Below are positions 50,864-63,965 of a stretch of 64,000 nt of DNA, piece after piece. Both the position numbers and the translations under genes were made by a program. Every line of letters starts with the position of its first letter. The stretch's first letter is position 1. Under the pieces are notes generated by a model. That model saw only the letters and a program-made list of their open reading frames with translations, was not told where the DNA came from and searched no databases. The stretch lies in assembly GCA_019614645.1 (NCBI GenBank), contig JABWDB010000002.1, positions 16,157,501 to 16,221,500 on the forward strand, written 5' to 3'. The DNA comes from Stratiolaelaps scimitus. Taxonomy: Eukaryota; Arthropoda; Arachnida; Mesostigmata; Laelapidae.

Positions 50864-53800
50864 ATGACCGACACCGGAAAGTTCAATCCGAGAGATTACG
50901 CTCAAGCAAAAGGTAGGTTAACCAACGATGACAACTCTTCCTCGCTATTTTGTCAACCCCTATCCAGCTACAGTCGATGTGACCATTTAAATTGGTCAAA
51001 CCATTCGGAATTCGGTAACTCGTGTTTAATAATCACGTTGAGTAATTTTGATAGTGTTATTTTTTATTTCACATAAAAACGATCTGTGATTAACTTTTGC
51101 GATAGAGCAGAAAAACATTGTATCCTGTGTTGGCGATTTCAAGTGTGAGCTAGTGTTATATTTTGAAACGAGCTTTGCAGGCAACATTCGAGCGTCCTCG
51201 ATTTAAATGCCCCCGGCAATAATGTAGCAGTGAATATATCCGTCAAAATGATAAAAGCTGTTTGCGAATAACTCGTAATCGAAAACGTATCAAGAACAAA
51301 TTTCCATATCTACGAATTTGAAACGGTTTCGACACTTAGCTTTTGAAAAGGAAGAACCATCCTATCGAACGGTGCAATTATTGCTACGTTTCACATTGGG
51401 ATGTTCTCCACTACAAAAATGGGCTAGTTCACGTCAATTTCAATTCTGACGAAAAGGTGTTTGCATGCGATTTCTCGAAATATCGGAAACTAAATAACAG
51501 AGAATGATTCGTCGAAATACAAATCACGACAGACGTCGCTGAAAGCAGGTCAGTTTCAGTCTTCGCTCTCCATCTCAACGGGCTAGGCCCTACGAGCATT
51601 TTGTACGAGCATTTTGAAACCAACTGGTTTCCGCAATTCCTAATGAAAGTCGCCCAAAACGGCTGGCGCCCTTGAACAAGTGCCGTATTTGTATATAAAC
51701 CATATATGTTCACAGACCACACAAATGGAAGCTAACGTCCATTTAACCCCCTCCTCTAATATATTCATTTGTATGGTTATCAGTAGTCACAATTCCGCTT
51801 CATTTGTTCTCATTTCGAATTTCACAGAGCGTATTACAAGCTTCCTGTCAGACTTCACCGTCCGCAATGACCGCGGCAAGAAGGTGCGCGTTTACGCTGA
51901 CCAACTGCGGACCATCGCCCACCGTGAACAGGTCGGCCTAACGATCAGCCTTGACGACATCAACGAATTCGATGCCGAGCTGAGCGAGGCCATCATTGAC
52001 AATGCGCATCGGTACGAGAGGGTTTTCTCTGACGCGGTATTCGACCTTTTGCCCCAGATGAAGACTCGGGACACGCTACCGAAGGACACGCTTGATATCT
52101 ACATCGAGCATCGAATCATGCTCGAGGCTCGCCAGAGACAGCCCGGCGATCCTGTGCGTGACCCTCGCAATCACTATCCACCTGAGCTGCTCAAGCGTTT
52201 TGAAGTTTCCTTCAAACTGCCCGGTGACCACAAACTTATATCGGTGCGTGAGCTAAAGGCACTCTTCATTGGCAAGCTGGTCGGAGTCAAAGGTGTCGTG
52301 ACCCGCTGCACGGAGGTTAAGCCGCTAATGTCGGTGGCGACCTATATTTGTGATCAGTGCGGCGCCGAGACCTACCAGCCAATTGGCTCGACGCAGTTCA
52401 CCCCTATCGAGACCTGCCCTTCACAGGATTGCCGCACGAATAAGACCGGAGGAAAGCTGTCGCTGCAGACGCGCGGATCGAAATTCATCAAGTTTCAGGA
52501 GATCCGCATCCAGGAGCACAGTGATCAGGTTCCGGTTGGCGACGTGCCCCGCACCACTATCGTTTACGCTCGTGGTGAAAACACCCGTCAGTGCCAGCCC
52601 GGTGATCACGTGGCAATTACCGGTGTATACCTGCCAATGCTGAAGGCTGGATTCCGTCAAATGGTCTCGGGTCTGCTGTCCGACACGTTCGTTGAGGCTC
52701 ATAGCATTGTCCGAATGAATAAGCTCGAGGCCGCTGAACTCCTGGAGGAGCCGCTGAGCGATGAGGAGATGGAGGCCATTCAGCAGGACGACCTTTTCGA
52801 CAAGCTCGCTGGGTCGATCGCGCCAGAAATTTACGGCCACGTTGACGTGAAGAAGGCACTTCTTTTGCAGCTGGTCGGCGGAGTGGATAAAAAACCGACG
52901 GAAGGTATGCACATTCGTGGTACAATTAACGTCTGCCTCATGGGCGATCCCGGAGTGGCCAAGTCGCAGCTGCTCGGATACGTAACGCGTCTGTGCCCGC
53001 GAAGCCAGTACACGACCGGACGTGGCTCATCGGGCGTCGGTCTCACGGCATCCGTGATGAAGGATCCACTCACCGGTGAGATGACGCTGGAAGGCGGAGC
53101 GCTGGTGCTGGCTGACGGCGGAATCTGTTGCATTGACGAGTTCGACAAAATGAACGAGACTGATCGTACCGCCATCCACGAGGTGATGGAACAGCAGACG
53201 ATCTCAATCGCCAAGGCTGGTATCATGACAACGCTGAACGCTCGCGTATCCATTCTAGCTGCTGCGAATCCGCTGTATGGTCGCTATAATCCGAAACGGA
53301 CGATCGAGCAGAATGTCAATCTGCCCGCTGCTCTTCTATCCCGTTTCGACCTGCTGTACCTCATCCAGGACAAGATCGACCGTGAGGCTGACCAGAGGCT
53401 GGCTGCCCACATCACGTTCGTTCACAAGAACTGTAGCGAACCCCCGCTCAACTTTACGCCACTGGACATGCGGCTGTTACGGCGCTACATCGCAGCCTGT
53501 CAAAAGGTCGATCCATTCGTCCCCGAAGAGTTGACCGAGTACATCGTACGTGGCTACGTAGAGGTGCGAAAAGAAGCTCGGGGTGGAGGTAACGATTCAA
53601 CGTTCATGTCGCCCAGGACACTGTTGGCGATTCTCCGTTTGGCCACTGCCCTCGCTCGCCTTCGTACCAGCGACAAGGTCGAGAAAGAGGACGTCGACGA
53701 GGCGCTTCGTCTTATGGAATCATCGAAAGCCTCCCTGCACGACCGCGTCGAGGGTCCGGGCGCCAGGCGTCTCCAGACTCCGGTCGACCGCGTTTACCAA

Positions 53801-53977
53801 ATCATTCAGGAGTTCGCTTCGTCGTCCGGCTCAAGCTCGGCAAAGGTATCCGAACTGCTTGACCTTTGCGTATCGAAAGGTATCAAGCAGAGCGATTTCG
53901 ACAAGGCAATCAGTGAGTACGAGGAGCTCAATGTGTGGCAGCTCAACCAGAACGGAACTCGACTACAATTCGTTTAA
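50864..53977 (+). CDS. MCM7: DNA replication licensing factor MCM7, 2 exons, complete
   Basis: A subunit of the MCM2-7 hexamer, the replicative helicase motor in the nucleus. Exon 1 (50864-50912) encodes [16 protein letters not shown] plus one base. Exon 2 (51828-53977) continues with [10 protein letters not shown] and ends in TAA, giving 732 residues against about 720 in human and fly. The intron is GT-AG with matching phase. Visible motifs: a C4 zinc finger (C191, C194, C213, C218), Walker A GDPGVAKS at 389-396, Walker [10 protein letters not shown] (D453, E454), the arginine finger SRFD at R522, and the usual C-terminal ending EELNVWQ...FV. The ATG has A at -3. An in-frame ATG at 51680 opens the same frame earlier, but those 49 codons are intron and unlike MCM7. 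E2F-like sites lie upstream. Confidence 0.96.
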
Positions 53978-54227
53978 GGACAAAGCGAAATCTTCTATCT
54001 ATTCATTGTCGAGTGCATAGAATATAATTTTATAGGATAGTCGATATATAAATATACATATATATAGTGGAAGAACTCGTTTCACTTTCGAATGATAATG
54101 CTTGAAATATATATTCGTCCGGGACGCATATCTTCGGACATCCAGATAATGTACCAATGTATACTGCAATGGCTTGTTAATTCCAATTTGTCGGAGCGGA
54201 TTGTGTAGACAAATTCTATACATGAAG

Positions 54228-54233
54228 AATAAA
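54228..54233 (+). terminator. poly(A) signal of MCM7
   Basis: AATAAA about 250 bases past the MCM7 stop codon, followed by a GT-rich stretch (CGTGTAT). Position and context suit a cleavage signal. Confidence 0.55.
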
Positions 54234-55049
54234 CGTGTATATCAATTGATTCGCAAAAGTCTCGCATATATTTAGGTACTTTAAAGATAGATTAGGAAAA
54301 TATGCTATTCATAAACTCTAACAAGTAGAGAAACAGGCTGTCCGAATTATGCTAAAGCGACTTAGTTTAGGTTAGACGGTGTGTAGAAGAAGAAGAAGTT
54401 CGATGAAATCTCACAGTGTCTCTCGCTTTGATATTAGATAACTTGTATCAAACGGCGTGTAGGTGTGGGTGTGTGTGCGAATACATATGTCTCTGTATAT
54501 AAAGCATAAATACTGAACGTGACAGATGCTAACGTCTGGACACACTTCACAGATTTTCCCTTCACATGCGCATGTGTATAAATATATTTATATATATGGA
54601 GCTACATGCAACCGGGTTACCTAGTTCAGTTCATTCAGCTGTACTTTCCTGACAGGCCTCTCGGGGATCAAGCTCATACAAATTACCTACCATCTTCGAC
54701 ACAAAGAGCGACACGAGAAATCAAATAGCCGCAGAAAAGCAAGATTTATTACATAATTGTTATTGTCGACACAGACTGTGAACAAGTCGGCTTAAGGAGG
54801 GAATTAGCACTGGGGAGAATCTTTCGGAGCCGGGTACCAAAATATAGCTGATGCTGCTTAGTATCGATTAAGTTATTACAACAATAACTAGTTATAAAAT
54901 TGATATCTCAGTTTAAAATAAGGTCGTGCAGAATCATGGTGACTCCCCCACGAACATTAGCCGTCCGGATTTGTACGAAGGGCTTTTAGCTTCTTCCGTA
55001 TATGATGAGATAAAGCACAGTTCGTTTCACGTGATTCAGTATCAAAGAA

Positions 55050-55051
<2 letters not shown>

Positions 55052-55104
<53 letters not shown>
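55052..55104. repeat. (TA)n microsatellite
   Basis: A TA run of about 53 bases, one of the two longest in the window, lying between two convergent genes. Confidence 0.95.
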
Positions 55105-55109
<5 letters not shown>

Positions 55110-55286
55110 TATATATATTCATTATGAGGTGTTAGGTGTCAATCGAGTCATGACATCTACTGATTGTAATGTACATAACTACCAAAGGTCAAGTTAGTCT
55201 TACATACTCATAGTAACTAATATACAGTAAAAGCAAAGCTAAACTGCAATAATACTTATACTAATATGTCTACGACCTGCTACTGC

Positions 55287-55292
55287 TTTAAT
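55287..55292 (-). terminator. possible poly(A) signal of the SUR-like gene
   Basis: On the minus strand this reads ATTAAA, the common variant hexamer, about 120 bases past the stop codon at 55411-55413. Confidence 0.4.
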
Positions 55293-55410
55293 AAAATTAA
55301 CTAAGCGCTATAGCCACTTTTGATATAACGCTGAAAGGTTGAATATCGAACAGCACAGGTTTTCCGGCGAGCGCCCCATCGACTTGTACACGCCATTCGA
55401 ATTATGCCTA

Positions 55411-58400
55411 CTAATGAGGCTTTTCTGTGGTGGCAGCTTTGTATGATAGAAGTAGAGCTCTAAAACGAGAGTTTGATTGCTCCTTGAGTACGCGAGGATC
55501 GCCTTCCTCGACGATCGAACCTTTGTCCATAACGATGACACGGTCAAATCTCTCGATCGATGTCACGCGGTGCTGTAAACGTCAGGTTTGCACAATACAG
55601 AACGCTTCACTAAGTATTTTGAAGGGCGACAACTACGACTGGTGAAATTTCCGTGGTACAATTGCAATTGTCTGATGCAATAGTTACTCTATTTGTGTGT
55701 TGAGTCTTTACAATATTCGAGTCACTGCCATGCTCACCGCAATTGCAATCACTGTGGCGTCCTTCCAGACATCTTGAATGATCTCTAGCATTTTGTCTTC
55801 TAGTGAGACGTCTAAAGATGATGTAGCCTCATCCAACACAAGGACTTTCGAGGGACGCAGAATTGTCCGTGCTAGGCAGAATAATTGTTTTTCCCCAGAA
55901 CTTAAATTCGAGCCCTCCTCTGTGATCTCGGCATCTGCAAAAATACCAGTCACACACAGAACGTTTTATAAGTTTTACATATAATAACATTGAGTATTCA
56001 CACACACACACACACCCAAACGTATATTCATAATTAACAATGTTGTGCTTCGATAAGGCACTGTAAGTAACGTCTTGCAGAAAACGAACGAAGGTGTTTT
56101 AGGTCAGCGGGCAGTGAGTACCACACCCACGTAAAGTATACATTTGAGCCGTGATCTCAGGATTAGAGTTTCACTCTAAGATCTTCGGAGGATATCAACT
56201 CGATGCGAGCGGAACTGCACAACAGGGACAAGGGCCCAGCCACAAGGAAATCGAGTTAGAGATATCGTTTGTACGGTAAGATTATTATTAGACCCACTTG
56301 CTATGAGTACACACTTCTAATGCTTAGAATGCGCGGATATTTATACACTGAAGTAGGAGATCTGTGACTAAGAATCCAGCGTAATGGCCGAATATGTTAG
56401 GTGAACTTAAATTGTAATTGAATGCCGCTGATGGGTGATCATATGAGCGATTGAAACGGCCGCCGCCATTAAAGGTCCTTGTTGCATAATGTTGACGCTT
56501 CCTATCGCAACTATGTATTATAAAACATCACGTTGTCCACATAATAATGAGCCTCAATGATATTTTCATGTGGACAGCGGGAGTGGGAAGTTTGATTTAT
56601 TCAGAGGGCTTATCGAATCGAAATATTATAAATAGTGTATATCATTTATAAGATACATCTGATAAATTAATGTAGAAAACAACGCAATAGATTGAACTGT
56701 TGTAAGTGTTAGCTTTTCAATACGTAACACAAGAGCGAACACTTGCCAAGGCCGCCGGCGATATCAACAACATGTTTGATATTGGCCCTCTCAAGGGCGT
56801 TCAGTAGGTCCGCGTCTGAGTAGGTCCCGTGCGGGTCGAGGTTGAATCGAACTGATCCCTCAAATAGTATTGGGTCTTGAGGTATCATCGATAGCCTCGA
56901 TCGAACCTCGTGAACATCCTCCTTGGCGAGGTCCACTCCATCAATGCGAATGCTACCATGGGTCAGAGGGACCATCTGGAATAGCCCCATCACAAGGGAC
57001 GACTTTCCCGATCCTGAGCGGCCGCAGATGCCTACCTGTTACAGAATGAAGAAGAAATACGCCAAAACTCTTGACGCTGTAATATGTATGAAGTGCATAC
57101 AAACGACGCTGGTGGGACGTTTATATCCTAAGTTAGCTGTTACGTTGTTTGTCCCAGTTACGTTGTTTTAATTCGTCTTTTCTATAAGATGTATTGTATC
57201 CATGAGGTGTTCTAGCACATCTTTGTGTATCGCACGGGGGTACTGCACATATGCTTGATTCAATACGAAATAGATTCATAAATCAGTGCAAGATTACTAT
57301 ATAACATACTTTCGCCCGTTGTCTCTCGCTTACCTTCTCTCCGGGTCTAATGACAATGTCGACCCCATTGAGCACGGGCTGCTCCGAGGTGTCGTACTTG
57401 AGCGTAATGTTTTCAAAGGCCACACCGCCAGCATGCGGCCACTGTCCTGAGCAGCCAGGTTTAGGGTCATCACCGTCGTTATAACCTGTACGGATGAACG
57501 GCAGCAACTGGCTGGGCTCGGCTGGCGGATCTCGTTGCTCGGCCTCCGAATTCAATTCGATATAGCATTTGATTCGTTCGACAGAACTCATGTACATCTC
57601 AACGAGGGTCATGTTTTTGACGACCCAGTTCAGGTACTGCGGGACGAGCAGGGTGTATGTCATCGTTAAACCTAGAAAACAACGTTCACAGGTAAACGAA
57701 TACGCCCACAATGTGAGACAGATACGCATTGAAATAAAGGAATGGCACATTGGCGAAGTTAATTAGTACGGTTTTTGGCGGCTGCCGTAGTATCGATCGT
57801 GCATCAGGCATAAAAACAATCGGTGATCGACAGGACAGCACAAAATACTGTTTGAGCAACAATATTCTTCAGCGCTAGATTCTATGGGCATTATCGGGTA
57901 TCGATCATTCGACACGGCATGACCTGTGGCGATGGACATATTGAGAATTTCGTTTGTATGGAACAACGATCAAGACTGTTGGCGAAATTCTTTCGTTGAT
58001 GCACTTTGCTAATTGGTGCTAACTGATGTAACATACCAACACTGGCAGGAGTGATATACCCAGCAAGGGCCGCTACGATGTTTGTGGTGATGACCAATAG
58101 TAGAATTGCAGCACCCAGATAGTCTAGCGATACCCCTAGCCAGCAATTGGCTGAATTCAGCATCACGACAGCGAGATTGTTTGCATCGATGAGGCCGTGA
58201 AGTTTGTCAACGAAGCCAGCCTGCCGCCCGTACGCCCGAATTGTATGAAGTCCATTCAGAGTTTCACTGAAGTGTGAGACGATAGGGGACCGCGTAATGC
58301 ATTCTAAACGCTGCAGTTCCCTGACGAAAAGGAAAGGCAAAGAAAAATCAAACAGACAAGCACACACACACACAATTGGAACACTTGTGTTGACATATAC

Positions 58401-59792
58401 AGATCATACAGGGTACAGCTCTGGTCTTGACGGTTGTATACAACGTCAACGAGTAAGGAAGAGTAATCTCGCGCTGTGCTGTTAAGCCGTCATTAGTATA
58501 CATGTTTTTACAACAATATTGACCAAACGAAAAAATCGACAAAGCAAAAATAGTTAAATACCTTGAGCTCGCTCGAAAGAAATGTTGCAGATACCAGTAG
58601 ACGGCGAAGCTGATGCCGATGAAGACCAGACTCACCGGAGTCACAAGAACATTCACCAGTACCACGGAGAAGCAGATCAGTATGAAGCGGACAAGCACGG
58701 GACAGCTTATGGGCAACTTTCGGTCGACGACGTTTAGGTCGCTAGCGAAGCGATTCAGAACACGCCCGACGGGATTCTGGTCGAAGAACGATTGTGGACA
58801 TGCCACAACGCTGAAAATTCAACACATGCATACATATATATATATATATATATAGGCATCAAGTGTGTTGCACATCACCATAGAATTGTACGTATTATAT
58901 ATGACTGTGTTTTGTATAGTCGATAGTGTGGATTGCAGTGCTCCCATCTCATAAGATGCCGACGTGTATTAGCAGAACGTTCAGAAAAGATACTTCTTGA
59001 AACTAAGCATTTAAGCATTAAAACAGGCCCTTCGAACGGCATCAAAAAAAATACTCGTGCAAGCGCTCGCTCTCTTTCTTTCTCTCGCGACTGTCATTCT
59101 GAGATGACTTGGATTTCAGCACAGGTCGCTCGTACACGCATCGCCACGTTACCTCTTTAGCATCCTGTCATGGAGAGGTTTGGTTGCCGCAACAGCGGTC
59201 AGCTGAGCGAACAGGTTCGCAACAAACGCAAAAACGACGTTTGCGAGCGAAATACCAGCGTAGGCGAACAGATAATTCCAGTTCTGACGTTGGAGGTCGT
59301 GTTCCGACAGATGGGTCGCTCGCTCCCGATTGAAATGGGACCAGGCCGCAAGACAGAAATCGCTCAGCATTTTGCTCGCTTGCATAGCCGCAAAGAAGAG
59401 TATGGACATGGCGACAGCGATAAGGCCGCAGGCCCGCGCGTAACTGATATACACTCGTGACGAGATTGATCCCTCGCAGCGGTCCTCGTTATCGATCAGG
59501 CGGCCAAATTCTTGATGGTCGGTATATTCCACTAGGGACTGACTGTTCAATAGGGCGGCCGTCTCCTTCGCTGAAATATGAAGTGGAGGCACATGGGGAC
59601 ACTTAGGGCGAAAACCTTCGAGATTGCACGACCTTTTAGTATGAATGTCGAAGGGGGCCTTAATATGAGCCTCAATACGAAATTGAAAGAGTGTACCTAT
59701 TGAATTTAAACAGCAACGTAGAGGCAGACGTGTTTTTTTACAAGTGATGGTAATAGTAATCTGATTATATTATATCTTCCAGTTGAAAATAA

Positions 59793-59853
<61 letters not shown>

Positions 59854-62800
59854 TGACTTGAGCTCGAAATGGAAAATGTGTGTGAACTGTAATATGTGGC
59901 CAAGATAAACAGGCCGTGTGCGTTGTATTTGTCACCGATCGTTGCTAGCTCACGTGTGTACATGAAGAAAATAATGCTGTGTACCTTGCGTCATGGTATA
60001 AGTACCTACAGCAGTATCGTCGTAGAATATATTTACTATATATTTACACATTCCGTGAAAATTAGTCGTATGGTGATTGACCATAGAGCTAATTGCAATT
60101 TATACCTTGTTCAGTATTGGCTGCAGAGATGTTTGTGGGGGCTCGCCGCTTCTTAACTGGTGAAATAGTTCCATCCAGAGCTATATTTGGGCATACACTC
60201 GAAACTGATTGGCGTCGTTCTAAAATTGAACAGACATAATTAGAGGCAAGCATCGTGGACGTTAAATTTTGGCCGACAATCAGCGAGGAAAATTTACATT
60301 TAAATTTACTTTTAGATATAATCAGAGAGAGAGAGCGAGAGAGAGAAACCGGGTTCAACCGACGCAGTCACGCTGCAAGCAAACACATATTGTGAACTCT
60401 GACCCCGCCGAAAAACAAAATATCGGCAAAGGAAGATCCAGCTTAAAACGTTAGTGCACTGGAGTATTCTAACAAAACAGCTAGATTCATACTTGACAAT
60501 GCTAACCGCCGCTATTTAGCTTAAAGTATATAAGAACAAAAGCTGTTATATAGATATCCAGCCTCACAACGTTTCTCAGAGGAGCGGGACCTGCGGAAAG
60601 GGCTCAGCTCGTAGACGGCTACTAGCTAGACAACGGGATTAAAGCCCTTCACAGAACTGTTCATCTTTGCTATCCGCCTCCTGCTATTGCAATACGGCTT
60701 CATTAATAAGTCGCGCCGCGTCGTGCGACATATCCGCTTGAACTAGCACGTCTTCGCCTTCACCTCAGCTAGATATACACATATACTTATTCAACGGTAG
60801 CAACGTCAACAGCAGGTAGTGCACAGATCAAATCAAAATTTACATGTAATTGTGTTCTACGTCATGTGTGATCAAAGTCTACCAACCGCTATGATTTGTT
60901 TCGCAGCTCAGGTGATCGTGTACGTGAACGTTGCCTTGTTCGTACTCCTGCACACGCCGGGACATCTGGTAGACTTTTTCAAGGTTCCTCTCCATTGATT
61001 CGGTCAAGGACATCCTCCGCTTCGAGCGTGAACGAGGCCGCATGGAGTCGCGTCTGGGTGGCATTGGTGGAGGGGGCGTCCAGTCCGTCTCATTTTCGGC
61101 ATCAAGTACCTCCAGCGTCTCGGGATTTGTAACGCGTATTTCCTAATCGTCGACAACGAGAGATCGGGAAACGTTTACTCAGCATTGTCATCTCGAATTT
61201 TCAATGTGAAATGTCCCTAGTTTTCATTCTGGTCTAGATGAAGGACCTTAGCAATCATCGTAGATTTACATATGAGGACACATAACAAAACGAGTATTAG
61301 GAAACTCGTTTATTTACCTCGTACACTCCTTGGGCGCATATTCGACGTCGGTGTAGTAGAACCAGATGATCGGCGTGAGGCAGCAGATCTCTCTTTTGGG
61401 TCACCATCAACACGGTTCGACGCTTTTCAACGAGCAGCTTAAGAATGGCTTCTTCGAAGACGGCCCGACCAACATGGGCGTCTAACGCGCTCAGGGGGTC
61501 ATCAAGAACGACGAGTCTCGCCTCCGAATACACCGCGCGAGCGATCGCGACGCGCTGTCTTTGACCACCGGACAGGTTCGCTCCTCGCTCGCCAATTTCA
61601 GTCTGATCGCCACAAGGCAACGCTTCTAAATCGGCAGTGAGGGCGCAAGCCTCGACGACTTTGCGGTATCGTCGATCCTCATATGGCGCCCCAAAGGTGA
61701 TGTTGTCTCGAAGCGTTGCGTTGATCAGCCAAGGCTTTTGTGGCACGTATGCAACGAAAGTCATCCGTTTGCTGTGTCCATCAATGTACAGATATCGGAA
61801 AATAGAGCGATTTCATGGCGCAATTAATTTCGTGTGTTTCGTTTGTTGTTCGTACTTTATATTTGTATTGCTTAGAACGCATTGATATATGCGCAGAATG
61901 ACGATTAGGACGCGGAGCAGTTAACTAAAAATATACTAGGTAAATTTTCCGGGCTGAACCACAGCCAACATTTTCGACGGCTTCCGACGGTTGCGGCTAC
62001 AGTGGTCAACAATAAGGTGCCAACTGAACATATACTGTGTATCACATTACTTGGTGGTATAAATTACGACATAATGGTCGCGTTCGTCGTCCATTGTGGT
62101 GAACTACAAACAGGACATGAAAATCAATGTATCGAATTCTATGTTCACCCCTATCCACTTTGCGCGCAGCGGCAAACCTCGATCTTCATACTCACTCTAG
62201 CCATTCAATGTTGCCTTTGGCCAGCTCAAGTTCGCCGAGTATTGCGCTGAGCAGGGTGGTCTTTCCAGAGCCGCAAGTGCCCGCGATCACTGTCAGTTTG
62301 CTAGCTGGAAGATTCAGATCGAGATCACCCAACACCTCAATACCCTTACTCCACTCCAAACAACCGTTCGTGATGCTGACGAAATTTCGAGTCGTGGACC
62401 CGGGACGGCCAGTGTAACTCGAGATAATATCCGCATCGTCCTCCTAGAAGTTCAGTCTAGTTAGCACCGTCGCGTCAGCAACAGGTCTACGCATCTCAGA
62501 AGCAAGCAATGCAATGAGGGCGAGCTCATCTGACATTCTGCCGCATGACATAACCTTTGTTGACTGACAGGTATAGGTCAGCTTGCCTTACGCCGTATAT
62601 TTACAAACACGCGCGTCTCATCATGCGGAACGAATAACTGTACCTTTTCAACTGTTACTAATAGTCAATCTACTTTCCTTCGTCGGGTTTACGACTGCTG
62701 GTCCCGTCTATGCTATATATATAATCATTATATACTAAGCTAGCAATGTAAACACGTTCTCGCTACTGCTTGTCCACAACCTGAGGTATCGAGCCTTGAT

Positions 62801-63813
62801 ACGTTTTGCGTTTCTCTCCTGGACTCCAGGGAGCAACGGTCTCGATTTCCGGTCGGCTGAGGAATTCCTCGAGACGTCGCGTCGACACCGCAGCTGAGAT
62901 TAGGACGGGAATCGCGAAGGGAACGATGAAAAGCGGAAGGGTGAGCTGGTTGAACAGCGAGAGCGAAGCAAATATAGCTCCGGCTTCCAAGGGACGACCT
63001 CCAAGCCAGGTGTAGAGGGCGAACGACACCAGGGGCACGAGCACTGATGACAGCATCGTCAGGAAGGCTACAGCCAATCAATGCAGCAATAATGAGAGAA
63101 ATGTAACAATCAGCACATACAGCGAGCCCTCGATGGCTAATCGTCTCGTGACAGTTGGGATCACTTCCGAAGGAATGGTCCAGATTTTACGGTCACCGCT
63201 TCTAGAGGAAGCAAAATCCTAGTGGGTGTTACTCACTGTTCATGGCTGCGCAAACTGCGTCCTTTCGGAGCAGGTTCCTTTCGAGCGAGCGAATCTCCTG
63301 GATTTTAGCCACAAAGGTTTTCTCCCATCCGAGAATCTTGAGCAATCGGAGTCCCTGAATGAGCTCTGTCGTCTTCTTCATTCGCTCGTCGGAAATGATC
63401 TTTAGAAACAGAAAGTACAAGCGAGCATGAAATTCTGCTGGCGTCGTTCACCGATTCAACGTGGGAGTTTCTAGTTAGCATAAAAATCAGGGTTTATTCA
63501 CTGTTGTTTGACACTTGTTGATATTTTATAATAATAATAATAACAAGCACTTTATTTCAACTTATTCTATTCCCATATGCAAGACCTCAATACTTCAATA
63601 GACTCCCATATTCAAGTGAGAAAAGCAACCAACATCTCAGGGTCAGCATTTCATGGCACTTGGAAGATGGGCACTTACCATCGTTCGTGTCTGGATATGG
63701 CTCATCGTTCGTGAGATGACATATTGCACCGGGGCGACCGCCAGAAGCATCGTCGATGCGAAAAGAGCAGAAACTCCAAGGACATCATAGATCAAGTACA
63801 GAATAAGTCCAAC
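55411..63813 (-). CDS. SUR-like ABC transporter, subfamily C (3' part, 14 exons)
   Basis: Membrane ABC protein most like sulfonylurea receptors (ABCC8/ABCC9, fly Sur), which regulate K-ATP channels. Exons in order: 63679-63813, 63237-63399, 62781-63067, 62196-62443, 61318-61771, 60887-61142, 60106-60219, 59153-59570, 58562-58810, 58037-58320, 57334-57671, 56747-57035, 55738-55934, 55411-55572. They encode 1197 residues and a stop, with consistent phases; about 350-400 N-terminal residues lie off the window. Counting from the first visible residue: end of TMD1 (1-195); NBD1 with Walker A GTCGSGKT (250-257), LSGGQ (344-348) and Walker B ending DD (368-369); a linker with three RRxS motifs; TMD2 (about 560-900); NBD2 with GRSGSGKS (987-994), LSSGE (1089-1093), DE (1113-1114) and H1145. 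SUR-like signs are [19 protein letters not shown]...APVQY and GLTMTY...YLNW. In NBD1 the switch histidine is Q403. One intron has a GC donor. An MRP4-type ABCC is the alternative. Confidence 0.88.
59797..59850. repeat. (TA)n microsatellite in a SUR-like gene intron
   Basis: A TA run of about 54 bases in the intron between the exons at 60106-60219 and 59153-59570. Confidence 0.95.
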
Positions 63814-63867
63814 CTGACAACAACAACAACAACAACATCAATACAGTATGAACGGGTGGATCAGTAA

Positions 63868-63914
63868 AGGTAAAGGTTTTATTGGTTTATTAAAGGAGCT
63901 GCAATTTTACAATG
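63868..63914 (+). repeat. dispersed repeat copy
   Basis: Starts GGTAAAGGTTTTATTGG and ends TTTTACAATG, matching the copy at 33921-33966 over about 46 bases with a few mismatches and one extra T. A shorter related copy lies at 16882-16910. This copy is inside the SUR-like gene region, in the intron upstream of the first visible exon. Confidence 0.6.
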
Positions 63915-63933
63915 CTTAAGCTTAAACAACATA

Positions 63934-63935
<2 letters not shown>

Positions 63936-63960
<25 letters not shown>
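63936..63960. repeat. (TA)n microsatellite
   Basis: TA run of about 25 bases beside the dispersed repeat copy, followed by GA repeats to the window end. Confidence 0.9.

Positions 63961-63965
<5 letters not shown>

Larger units (their letters stand above)
54234..55410. other. convergent intergenic region
   Basis: Space between the 3' ends of MCM7 (+) and the SUR-like gene (minus). It is AT-rich, with a long TA microsatellite and no recognisable gene. Both 3' UTRs probably lie partly here. Confidence 0.55.

Noticed and set aside
51680..51826. In-frame N-terminal extension of MCM7 from an ATG at 51680
   Set aside because: The 49 extra codons do not resemble MCM7, a good acceptor (TTTCACAG) ends at 51827, and exon 1 at 50864-50912 joins in phase to give the expected DYAQ N-terminus.
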